Source: Ziziphus jujuba
Lineage: Eukaryota; Streptophyta; Magnoliopsida; Rosales; Rhamnaceae
Length of the DNA: 64,000 nucleotides
Assembly: GCF_031755915.1 (NCBI RefSeq)
Contig: NC_083380.1
Location: 14,465,001 to 14,529,000 of the forward strand
Direction: 5' to 3'
Within the stretch, counting starts at the first letter, position 1, and the number at the start of each line of letters is the position of its first letter. The notes under the pieces were generated by a model, which had not been told where the DNA came from, did not search any database, and worked only from the letters and a program-made list of their open reading frames with translations. Made by a program: the position numbers and the translations under genes. Of this stretch, positions 12,901 through 22,011 are shown piece by piece.

Positions 12901-15031
12901 GATCTTCTAGTTAATAGCTACCCATCAGCTTGATAGTAGACAACCCTGGATTCCTTTATTTGTTTGTTGCATTTCCACCAGAAAGAAATTTCCTTAAGCT
13001 TAGTAAGAAGACGCTCTTGACGAAAGAAAACTTGACTACAAAAGAAAGGTAAAAGTACTTAAACGAAAACAAAAAAGATTACTGCTTAAAAGGCCCCAGT
13101 AAGAAAGGGTTAGTTATCTTAGATCCACTAACCAGGATGGGGGGCCGGGGGGAATTGCCATGCCTCCACCGAAACCGAGGATTGTTCTCTTGAGAGAGCT
13201 CGGTTCTGCTAGAAAGCTGCATGCCGTATCGAGGAGCGCGGATTCGTTCCCCCAACTGTGGAATTTCGGCATGTGGGTGGTGAAAGCGGGATGCAATATT
13301 TGATGCCGGTGTGTTAAGCATTTAGCAATCCATGATTCGTTGGGCGCTTCGGGGCCTTGTCAGTCGGCTTGCCAATCAACTGACCCGCTTTCCTGAGTCA
13401 ACAGGAGAACTACCCCTATTCCGACTTTGAACAGGCTTCTTTCTTTCTAGCCTGTTCATTTTGGCCTCACTCTTTCATGGGAGAGGAAAGGTCTCCTTTG
13501 TCATAGGCGGCGGAGGGTGCCTCCTAGAGGTTTTCTTTTTCGGGATCCTCTCCCAATGTGCATATAACTCACTTTTAGCATTTCCGTTAGTTCTCCACAT
13601 GCACATGTCCAAAAACCTTCTGGAACATCGACTCTGTACTTCTTGCAACTTCATCTCCAGAACGCAACATACTGACAAAACTAGAACACGATAATGAAGA
13701 ATGTAGCTCTACACCTATAGGGTGTTGGAAGGTAAGCACGTTATCATCCAAATTTAGAAAACGTGGACTCTAGACCTAGAGGGAGGGTTGAAGATCTGGA
13801 AGTGGGAATGTCACAAACCTCAATTTTGACTTAACTAACATTCCAAAAATTTTGTTCACGCTTACTTACTTATGAGCAAAATGGGTTCTAAATAAGACGC
13901 CCTTTGAATAAGTGACAAATAGTACATTGTTCAAACGGAAGACAAAACGAAGATGGTGGGAATGAAACTAAAGATCTTCTGATTTTATCCTTAGGCCAAC
14001 TCATGAGCTGGACTCAAACCAGCACTTCCGGATGAATTACATCCAGCTTTATACCAATGATCGTTATTTTTGGTTATCCGATTCATCTTAGGCGATGACT
14101 TCCGGGGAAACACCCTTTACCCTAAGGAAAACCAAGGTTTGTTTGATCTGAAATAAAAGTCTTTGGGTATGTTGTCCTTTTCTGAAATGGGAGAATCAAC
14201 TTGCTGATGGATCTCGTGCTTTCTTTTTTTGAGCACTTTTCAAAGTAAACCTGAAGGAAGCCTCGCGTTTCATTATTCTCCTTCTTGAAAATGTTTCTAA
14301 ATTAGATCCTAGATTCGATAGTCATAAGAGCAATAACTAGCTCTTCCTTTATAGACCTAATTAGAAGCTTTTGTTAAAGCCTTTCTTTCATCTGTCTTAT
14401 TTTCGAATGAAAGGAATTTCTTATTCACTTCAGTGACGCATTCGCTCGTTTTTAGCGATGAAAAAAGGCCTCCCCTTTCTCAATGTCTATATCTTAAATG
14501 CGAAAGTTGGAAGGGCTACTCACATGCCACGTCTCGTCGATTACTGACCCAGCTCATCTTCACCACTGCGATATATGCTATAAATAGGGAGTTGTCTAAT
14601 TGGTCAAGGCTTAGAGTGGCCGTATTCGACACCTCCTAAGCCTTATCATGACTTTCATTCTTTCTTGTCTACTATTTTAACTTACAGCTAGTGCGCTATT
14701 GGTGTCCGGGTGCTCATGGGACGAAAGGGCTAAACCTCACCACACCATCCTGAGAAAGAAGATTGAACCCTTCCCCTGCTTGTTTAGAAATCTAGCATTC
14801 ATCAAGACAAAGACTGAGCTCAGGAACTTACCTTATTATTAGAGAAAGGGGAAAGAAAGGGTTCCAAACAAACCTATCTTACTAATAATAAGAAAGGGGC
14901 AAGCCAAAACCTACTCCTAACAAGTAGCTGGATCGAAGTAGAACATTCTCCATCCGCCCACCAGCAGCAGAGCTGGTTCGATTCTCGTTATATACGATGT
15001 GGTGAAAAAGACTTTTTCAATGAAATAGGCC
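6958..15031. other. Mitochondrial-like spacer, no recognised gene
   Basis: This is about 8 kb with no coding region I can identify. Short open frames at 9711..9923, 10888..11088 and 13461..13694 were read, and none matches a family known to me. The inverted-repeat arm at 7655..7945 and a 19-base match to nad6 at 7589..7607 are the only internal landmarks. No complete tRNA or rRNA gene was seen. Confidence 0.6.
7655..7945 (-). repeat. Long inverted repeat of about 290 bp, arm 2
   Basis: This is the inverted partner of 2470..2762. Recombination between such arms would invert the DNA between them, which includes the psaA and ccmFN fragments. Confidence 0.85.
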
Positions 15032-16077
15032 TTGCTCGCATTAAGATTTAACACTTTCCGTCTACTTTTAGGAAATGTTCGGAACAGAGAACTTACAATA
15101 ATACAACGCCGCATTCTCTGAAGATTGAGGAACAAGAAGAGATCTATTAGGAGAAAGATTTATCCGAGAGAAAATCTTAACAATTACATCCAATCACAAA
15201 CTACACGAAAGTTGCCCCTTTTTCATGGGGATTTACCCATCACAGAGATGCACAAAGGAACAGAACAAACTTCATATATCCCTTTTCCACTAAACCCAGA
15301 AACAAGATCGGACGTTATTCCGGTTCATCTCCATTTTTGTGAAACTATTCCTCAAGCAAGGCAGCCGATAAGTCATCAAAGGGTTTGTGTGAATAATGGC
15401 ATGGTAAGCATTACTCATTTGAAAGTCTCCCACGGTGATCTAATATCTTTTCAATAAAATGACACAAGAATCCGCGGTGAAGAAATAAGGAGATCTTTCT
15501 ATATCAAAATATCAGTTGAAAAAATAATAGGAAAATTCCTAGATCACCCGGTAAGAATGTGGAGAAGAACCAAAACAGAATGGTTCCACCTACTCAAAAC
15601 TAAGAGGGGATGCCGCCTACTACTAAAATCCCGATTTTTGCAATAGTTGCGCTCTTCTATGCAAGAAGAAGATTTAGAAAGAACAAAGAAGTTTGGATCC
15701 GAAAAAGTATGCTTAGGCAGTTCCTTCGTTGAGCACAACAGAATGAAGAGGAATTTGTATCATTTCAAATCCCTATTCTTATCGAAGAGAAGGAACGAGA
15801 AAAACCGAAACTTTCCTACTCGAACAAGAAGTCTTATAGTTTACAACTCTTCTTTATATAGTAATTCGACCTATTGCTTCGCATCCCCCCATCAGTTTGC
15901 TATGAAGAGAAGAATCAAAAGGATTAAACTACCTACTCATTATTCGAAGGTGAATCATAAAACACCAAAAGCTGTGGTATCTATGAACCTAACATAGGTC
16001 ACATCCCTCATGACATAAGATTGAAAGATCTAAACTTTCTTTTTCTGAGCGGAAACAAAAGTGGCCAAAACATATAA
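15032..16077 (+). pseudogene. rps4: rps4 pseudogene, mitochondrial type (ribosomal protein S4)
   Basis: Nearly the whole plant mitochondrial Rps4 can be followed: LLLGNVRNRELTIIQRRIL, NKKRS, YIQSQTTRKL, CVNNGMVSITHLKVSHGDL, SMQEEDLERTKKFGSEKVCL and the C-terminal IGHIPHDIRL. S4 is an early-assembling protein of the small mitoribosomal subunit. The copy is dead. The expected start is TTG (15032). In-frame stops lie at 15119 (TGA for Arg), 15455 (TAA for Glu) and about 15653 (TAG for Gln). One base is missing near 15983, which shifts the last 30 or so codons. The original stop is TAA at 16075..16077. Several codons keep the unedited form (Pro or His where the mature protein has Leu or Tyr), so the source was genomic DNA. 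Confidence 0.95.
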
Positions 16078-16742
16078 AGATCGGCATAGTCGCTCATAGG
16101 GACATATCTATCCGGATAGAGGATAGTCTAGATCGATTCATAGATGGATTTCTATCCATATAGATAGGTATCTCCATGGATAGAGATAAGGATATGGATC
16201 TATCTAGATCTTTATTCACTATTTCCATTTTGTTTTCTTTTTCTTGATTATGATTGATTGCATTTTTTCTTTTACAATAAGTTTTAAATCGGCAAGGAAA
16301 CATCGTTTTTCAATTATGACTTGCTGAGTCGGAGCGTAGACAAGCGAGTAGAGCCCAGGAAACAGGGAAGCCCGTCATAGAGGAGTCGCCTAGAAGTAGA
16401 AGACTCCTAGCTTAAGAGAAGGCGGCCTCTCCCAAGAAACATGGCCCAATTTCTCTTCTTTCTTTTTTTTTTTTTTTTTGGGTTTCTTTATTTAATTTTT
16501 TTAGGGGCCTAGAACGTTCAAAGGTGGGGGAGAAGCAAGCCAAACCTCTGATCAACCTGAACACATAAAAAATTCTCGGCGTTGAAAGATATTTTATTTT
16601 CCGTAAGTAACTCAGTGAGTGCTTTCTAAGGCTTGGAAGAAGAAAATGAAATACGAACAACCGCATTGGTCGTAATAGATCGACTTTCATGCTAGTTCTT
16701 GCTCCAACATGAAAGTTCCATTTCAGGGAAGGACGATGTACC
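16078..16742. other. Mitochondrial-like spacer with GATA-rich and poly-T tracts
   Basis: Between the rps4 and nad6 remnants there is a GATA/TATC-rich stretch (about 16100..16210) and a run of about 20 T near 16460. No gene is supported. Confidence 0.6.
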
Positions 16743-16853
16743 ATGATACTTTCTGTTTTGTCGAGCCCTGCTTTGGTCTCTGGTTTGATGGTTGCATGTG
16801 CTAAAAATCTGGTACATTCCGTTTTGTTTCCCATTCCAGTCTTTCGCGACACT
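16743..16853 (+). pseudogene. nad6: nad6 5' fragment (NADH dehydrogenase subunit 6)
   Basis: The frame starting at ATG 16743 reads MILSVLSSPALVSGLMVACA, then KNLVHSVLFPIPVFRDT, which matches the first 37 residues of plant mitochondrial Nad6, a membrane subunit of complex I. The intact protein is about 200 residues long. The match stops sharply after FRDT, and the frame continues into unrelated sequence until a stop at 16923. The last 19 bases of the match (16836..16854) also occur at 7589..7607, so the breakpoint lies in a repeated sequence and was probably made by recombination in the mitochondrion. Confidence 0.9.
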
Positions 16854-17162
16854 TTGTTTGCATTCAAAGGTCTTATGCCTGCGCTATCGAGTCACATGCC
16901 TAACTTCCAAAGAATGAATCAATGAATATGGTAGAGGAGCGAAAGTGGCCGGCAGCGTTGTAGAGCTATAAGGAGCGAAGCTCACATACACCGGCTGATG
17001 GAGGGCGGGATCACATTCACTTGCTTGCCGCCTGCCCCTATAACCACACAGGAGGGTAACGAGATTCAGCTGGATGGTCACGCTTCTTCGAGAATGGTTT
17101 TTCCCTCAATTTGAAAGTTGGTTCCGTGAGTCCAAAGACGCTTAAACAAGGCAAGCCCAAAA
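16854..17162. other. Spacer between nad6 fragment and retrotransposon relic
   Basis: About 300 bp with no coding similarity that I recognise. Confidence 0.5.
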
Positions 17163-18690
17163 GATGATTTTCCTCTTCCTCACATCGATGTTCTGGTGGA
17201 TAATACCACTGGACATGGGATGCTGTCCTTTATGGATGCTTTCTCTTGATATAACTAGATCAAGATGGCCGAGAAAGATAGAGAGAAAATGGCATTTATC
17301 ACCATATCAGATAGGAGGGCACATTCTATTACAAGGTGATTGATGCTGTTTGGTTTAAAGAATGCCGGGGCGACGTACCAGCGAGCCATGACTGCGCTGT
17401 TTCATGATATGATTCACAAGGAAATGGAGGTCTATGTCAATGAAATGATCGCCAAGTCTTGGGCTGAAGAAGATAGTGAATTTGAAGAAAGTGTTTGACA
17501 GATTGCGGAAATACAGTCTTCATCCGCGAAAGCATATCAAGCCATGAGGAGGTTTGGTGCTTCATCAGGTAAGCTACTCAAGTTCATTATCAGCAGAAGA
17601 GAAATCAAAGTCGACCTGCAAAAGCCAAAGCAATTCTTGGCATGCCAGTACTAAAGAAAGAGAAAGAAATCCGAGCTTTTTTAGGCAGGCTATGCAGGTT
17701 CATTGCCCAGCTTACACCCATCTGTGAGTTAATTTTTTAACTGCTTAGAAAGAATACCCTGCCTTTCAGAAAAGATAGACATAAGGAACGAGGATAGCCA
17801 AAAGGTGTTTGACAAAGTGAAGAAATATCTACTCAATCCTCCCATCCTGGTACCGCCAATGCCTGGTCGACCTCTCCTGATGTATCTGTCAGTAATGGAA
17901 GCATCCATGAGTTGTGTCCTTGGTCAGCACGATGAAACGAGTAGGAAGGAAAAAGCCATATACTATCTCAGCAAGAAGTTCACTGATTATGAGACAAGGT
18001 ATACATGGGCCTCGCAATGCCTATGCCACTACATGTTGAATTATACGACCATGCTGATTGCAAGGATGGACTCACTGAAGTATCTCTTTGAAATGTCAGC
18101 CCTCACAGGCCGTACAGAAAGGTGGCAGATGTTACTCTCAGAGTTCGATATTGTGTACGTCACCCAGAAGCCCTAAATGAGTAAGGCAAGGGGCAGGCAA
18201 TAGCAGACCACCTGCAGATCATCCCATCCTATGCCTGACTATGAGCTTTATTTTATTAATTAGTAAGGAGACTCATTTCCCGGACGAAGCTATTCTATTT
18301 TCGGTAGGCGGATAAGAGAAGACAAAACTCCTCATGATTAGGAAATGTTCTTTGACAATGGAGTAAATCAGAATGGCTGGAGCAGCCCCTTTTAAAGCTC
18401 GCCAAAAGGCTCTCTAAAGTCAGGTTGAGGTTCTTTTGCACAAACAATATCGCAGAATATTCTGCGTGTATCATAGGTGCTTCTTTGAAGCACCCTCGAC
18501 TTGAGAATCAAGGAGATTAATGTATATGGAGATTCGTCACTTATCATCTTTCAGACAACTACTGATTGGAAAACCAAAGATCAGAAGAAGCTCATTCCAT
18601 CCAAATGGATTACCTTAAACTATCTGTCGAGGACGAAGAATTAGTTTGTTGATGCATTGGCCACACCAGCTTCCATGATCAGTAGAAGGT
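17163..18690 (+). mobile_element. Degenerate Tat/Ogre-type Ty3/gypsy pol fragment (RT, RNase H, second RNase H)
   Basis: The order is clear although frames and stops interrupt it. Reverse transcriptase comes first (DDFPLPHIDVLVDNT at 17163; LFGLKNAGATYQRAMTALF near 17345), then the connection domain (KAILGMP...EIRAFLGRLCRFIAQLTPICE, 17590..17730). RNase H follows (17800..18176, with VLGQHDETSRKEKAIYYLSK and KYLFEM), then a second RNase H-like segment (18285..18690, with VYGDSSLII and FVDALATPASM). A second, archaeal-type RNase H marks the Tat/Ogre lineage. The RT catalytic motif reads YVNE where YVDD is expected, so it is inactive. No LTRs were found. Such relics are known in plant mitochondrial genomes, so it may have travelled with the NUMT. 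Confidence 0.85.
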
Positions 18691-19800
18691 ATTGATATTC
18701 GGCTAATAGAGTCAACGAACCGGATTGAAATCAGTGTGAAGAAGAGTCATGCGAGGACTAATCAAGCATAGCTAAATAGTAGTCATGTCCACAAGGAAAG
18801 GAAAAAAGATCGTCAACCCTTCCAATGTCCGTAGGAACTAAGTAGGAAGTTGGGCCGGAACTAGAGGACCCTGTGAGACCCTATTTCCTATCTACCTCTC
18901 TGAATCCCTAGTTTTCGGAGCAGTAGAGACTCACGCTTTAGTCGTTTCACATGAAGGAGGGCTTACAGAAGTCACAGCACCAGAAAGTGACAATAGGCAA
19001 ATCAACATAAATGCCAGAAAAAGAGGAAACTGTACATCAAGCCCTGTATGTCCCTATTGCAGGTGAATGAGAAATCTCTTATCCAATGGCAGCGCATAAA
19101 CTCATTTGAGAAGGACTCATGTATGAAAGAGGGAGGCAATTCACACTCACTGAAACTAGCTCATAAATGAAGTTCAAAAGTAGAAATTCCAATTCCCATA
19201 AGTAGAATCATTCAAGCCAGCAGATCCACCGGCAGATCCTTTTCTAGTTGTTTCTTCTGCATGGATTTCATCTTTCTTTTTAGATATCTCTGAGGAATGC
19301 CAGTACTACAATATAGGACAATAGTGTGGGTAGTGATCGACCAGAGTCCTTATGTTTATGGTTTCTATCTCTCTCGTGGAGAGCATAGATAGGATAGCCC
19401 GTAGTGAGCTTAAGGGGAAACGAAATGAAACAGGAGAACCAGAGTAGCGCACTTGTAGGTATAACCTTAAATAGTTAGTCCTCTTGAAAGTAGGAATCTA
19501 TTCTATGAGTAGGGGTAGCAAAGTAGCTTTCGGGCAGGACTGAGCAATCAATCAAAAAGTGAAAAAAATAAAACCAAAATAAGTAGTTTCATAGGAATTC
19601 TCAGAACCCTAGTAGGAAACCCCTATATGGAAACCTGTTTTCTCTTTTTCTTGTTTTAGGCTTGGAACTATGGGCCCAACCCCATATTCCTGCTCTAGGA
19701 GATGGTCATCTGTGCTTCACAGCTACTGGTGTCATCACCATGCAAAGAGGTGGAACTAACCAAGATGTATGTTGTTCGACCCAACCTCAGACTATTTCTT
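18691..19800. other. Mitochondrial-like spacer, no recognised gene
   Basis: About 1.1 kb without a recognisable coding region. The segment 19660..19800 has an open frame that leads into the psaB scrap but does not match PsaB itself. Confidence 0.5.
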
Positions 19801-19887
19801 CTAGGGCAATTAGCAATAATCTTTTTGTGGACTTTCAAAAATTTGTTTCATGTAGCTTGGCAAGGAAACTTTGAGGCATGGGTAGAA
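19801..19887 (+). pseudogene. psaB: psaB fragment of plastid origin (photosystem I P700 apoprotein A2)
   Basis: Twenty-nine codons read [20 protein letters not shown] followed by QGNFEAWVE. This matches the N-terminal segment of PsaB ([23 protein letters not shown]), with a few changed residues. It is a scrap of a gene of about 730 codons. Together with the psaA scrap 13 kb upstream, it shows that at least two plastid pieces are embedded in this mitochondrial block. Confidence 0.85.
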
Positions 19888-19988
19888 GAATTCTGCCGTT
19901 GAAGAGCTATGATAATCCCTAAGAAAGAGTTCCATGAGCCTAAGAGGAATGGTTTCGGAGACTTTCATCTCATAGGTCGGAGAGAGGA

Positions 19989-19993
19989 GCGAA
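19989..19993 (+). repeat. Target-site duplication of element A, left copy
   Basis: GCGAA precedes the left LTR. The right copy at 28228..28232 is ACGAA, one mismatch. A 5-bp duplication is usual for Ty3/gypsy integration. Confidence 0.6.
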
Positions 19994-21133
19994 TGATATG
20001 AACCTAGGACGACCTGCTCCTAAACCCGTATTATATTAGCCCGGATCTTAATTAAGTTCAAGTTCTAATGGAATGGACCTCAACCCCTAACCAACCTGTG
20101 GTTAGAAACCTTGGTATAATGTAGACACCACAATAGGGGATGGAAAACCTATGGATAAGTCAAGCTAAAACAACCAATTCTCTAATGGTGTTTTAGGTGT
20201 TCTTAAAGAACAAAGAGATAATTAATCTCACAAGTATTTTCTTAATCAAATCAAAGTTTTAAAGTTATCTTATTAATGAAAAATAAGCCTTTAAATAGGC
20301 TTTGAAAGAAACAAAATAAACCTTAAAAACCCTAGGAAAAACCGGCCACTCAATGAAGAATTCTACCTTGGCCGAAACTTTCCTTTTCCTAATCTAATTT
20401 GGATTAATTAATTCCTTTATTTTGAATTAGGAATTAATTAATTTACAAAGAAAATAATAAAATAATAACTTTCCTAATCTTATTTGTCCAGAAAATAAAT
20501 AAATAGAAACTAAAAATAATGGTAGTTTCCTAAAACAAAAAGTAGAATAAAATTAGGAAACTAAAATACTAGCTTTTTGACTACATTGACTTTGACCAAT
20601 TCTTTGACCCAAGTGAGCTCCAAATCAGCTTCAATATGCTTTGTAGGATGCCAAATAAGCTTATTGTGAAGTTCCTCACGTTTCCCTTGCTTGGAAGTAA
20701 GAGAAAAGGCTAATACAGTAAAATACAGTAAAGCCCGCGAAGAATACAGCAAATCCGGCCTTTCCTTCTCCTTGTGCGCAAACCTCCTTGTTGGTCGGCT
20801 TTGAAGCTGCTTTGGCTGGTTTCTATGACTCATCCTCCATATAAATTAAACCCATAAAGATGGGGTTCCAATTCATACAACCCGGCCTCTTTATTGTTAC
20901 CAAAAACGTCACCCGACCCCGTTTTGGCTTCTATTGCTTGTATGAGTAAAACAGGCCTTTGTTCTTTAGATATGGCCAACCCCTCTTGACTATGACTTAT
21001 TCCTTGTATGAAGACAGCAAGATTATCCTTGAACTTTTTGGCTTGGGCCCTAGTGATCGGCCCCACCTTCATTTGTAATGGGTCAGCACCCCAGCGGGTT
21101 GTTGGTCGAGCTGTCTCGGGTGGATTCGCATCA
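19994..21133 (-). repeat. Element A 3' LTR
   Basis: About 1140 bp, beginning TGATAT and ending GCATCA on the plus strand. It matches 27089..28227 along its whole length. The last 304 bp (20830..21133) also encode the C-terminus of the polyprotein on the minus strand. Confidence 0.92.
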
Positions 21134-22011
21134 TTCCCCTCCTCTTGAAAAGGATTTGTCCTCAAATCGAAATCATCACCTGCAGCAAAAGGAGATAAAT
21201 CAGAAACATTAAAGGAAGCACTAACATTATACTCACCCGGTAGATCAAGCTTGTAAGCATTGTCGTTTATCCTCTCCAAAACTTGAAAAGGTCCATCACC
21301 CCTCGGCATGAGTTTTGATTTCCTTTGTTCGGGGAATCTTTCTTTCCTTAAATGCAGCCACACCCAATCTCCAGGTTCAAACACCATTGATTTTCGGCCT
21401 TGATTAGCCACCCTTGCATATTGCTCGGTCCTCCTCTCAATGTTTGCTCGGGTTTTCTCATGAATCTGCTTTACAAAATCAGCTTTTTGTTTTCCATCTA
21501 GATTAGCACGCTCACTTAAAGGCAAAGGTGTTAAATCTAATGGAGTCAAAGGATTAAAACCATAAACAATTTCAAATGGAGTAAATTTAGTTGCTGAATG
21601 TAAAGACCTATTATATGCAAATTCAACATGTGGCAAACATTCTTCCCAAGTCCTTAAATTTCTACTAATTAATGCTCTCAACAATGCAGACAAGGTTCTA
21701 TTTACTACTTCGGTTTGTCCATCAGTTTGTGGATGACAAGTAGTTGAAAATAAAAGCTTAGTACCTAATTTATCCCACAATGTTTTCCAAAAATAGCTTA
21801 AGAACTTAGCATCCCTATCCGACACAATAGTTTTTGGCATCCCATGCAATCTCACAATTTCCTTGAAAAATAAATTAGCAATGTTGGATGCATCATCAGT
21901 TTTATTACATGCAATAAAATGTGCCATCTTAGAAAACCTATCTACCACAATAACTATTGAATCCTTACCTGTCCTTGACCTAGGCAACCCAAGAATAAAA
22001 TCCATAGACAA
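20830..22011 (-). pseudogene. Element A integrase core and C-terminal tail, frame 2
   Basis: About 390 codons carry most of the integrase. The first catalytic Asp is in MDFILGLP, the second in VSDRDAKF, and the Glu region is around [17 protein letters not shown]-terminal DNA-binding region ([20 protein letters not shown]) follows. The tail [20 protein letters not shown] runs into the LTR and ends at 20830. The apparent ATG at 22011 is internal. In element B this sequence is continuous with the RNase H and zinc-finger part, and here a 10-bp deletion has put it in another frame. Integrase inserts the DNA copy into the host genome, and its tail is thought to guide target choice in CRM elements. 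Confidence 0.85.
21134..21146 (-). other. Element A polypurine tract
   Basis: On the minus strand AAGAGGAGGGGAA lies immediately upstream of the 3' LTR. It is the expected site for priming plus-strand DNA synthesis. It lies inside the coding frame. Confidence 0.8.

Larger units (their letters stand above)
1..19993. other. Nuclear insertion of mitochondrial DNA (NUMT), left part
   Basis: This stretch carries recognisable angiosperm mitochondrial gene pieces (nad7, ccmFN, rps4, nad6) and plastid scraps of the sort plant mitochondria acquire. They sit in spacer that codes for nothing long. The genes carry stops and frameshifts that a working mitochondrial genome would not keep, and the block runs into clearly nuclear transposons. 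The retrotransposon at 19994..28227 interrupts it, and mitochondrial-like sequence resumes at about 28228. The left end lies outside the window. I infer a transfer of DNA rather than of cDNA, because rps4 keeps C at positions that are edited to U in the mRNA. Confidence 0.85.

Noticed and set aside
14960..14995. tRNA-like T-arm (GGTTCGATTCTCG) upstream of rps4
   Set aside because: No matching acceptor stem, D-arm or anticodon arm could be drawn around it.
16412..16867. 151-codon minus-strand open frame
   Set aside because: It lies partly opposite the nad6 fragment and partly across a poly-T tract that gives a lysine run. It matches no protein I know.
1..20000. The first 20 kb as part of a genuine mitochondrial chromosome
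   Set aside because: rps4, rps3 and nad7 carry several premature stops, the block joins nuclear LTR elements on both sides of element A, and intact genes are absent. An assembly chimera cannot be fully excluded without reads.
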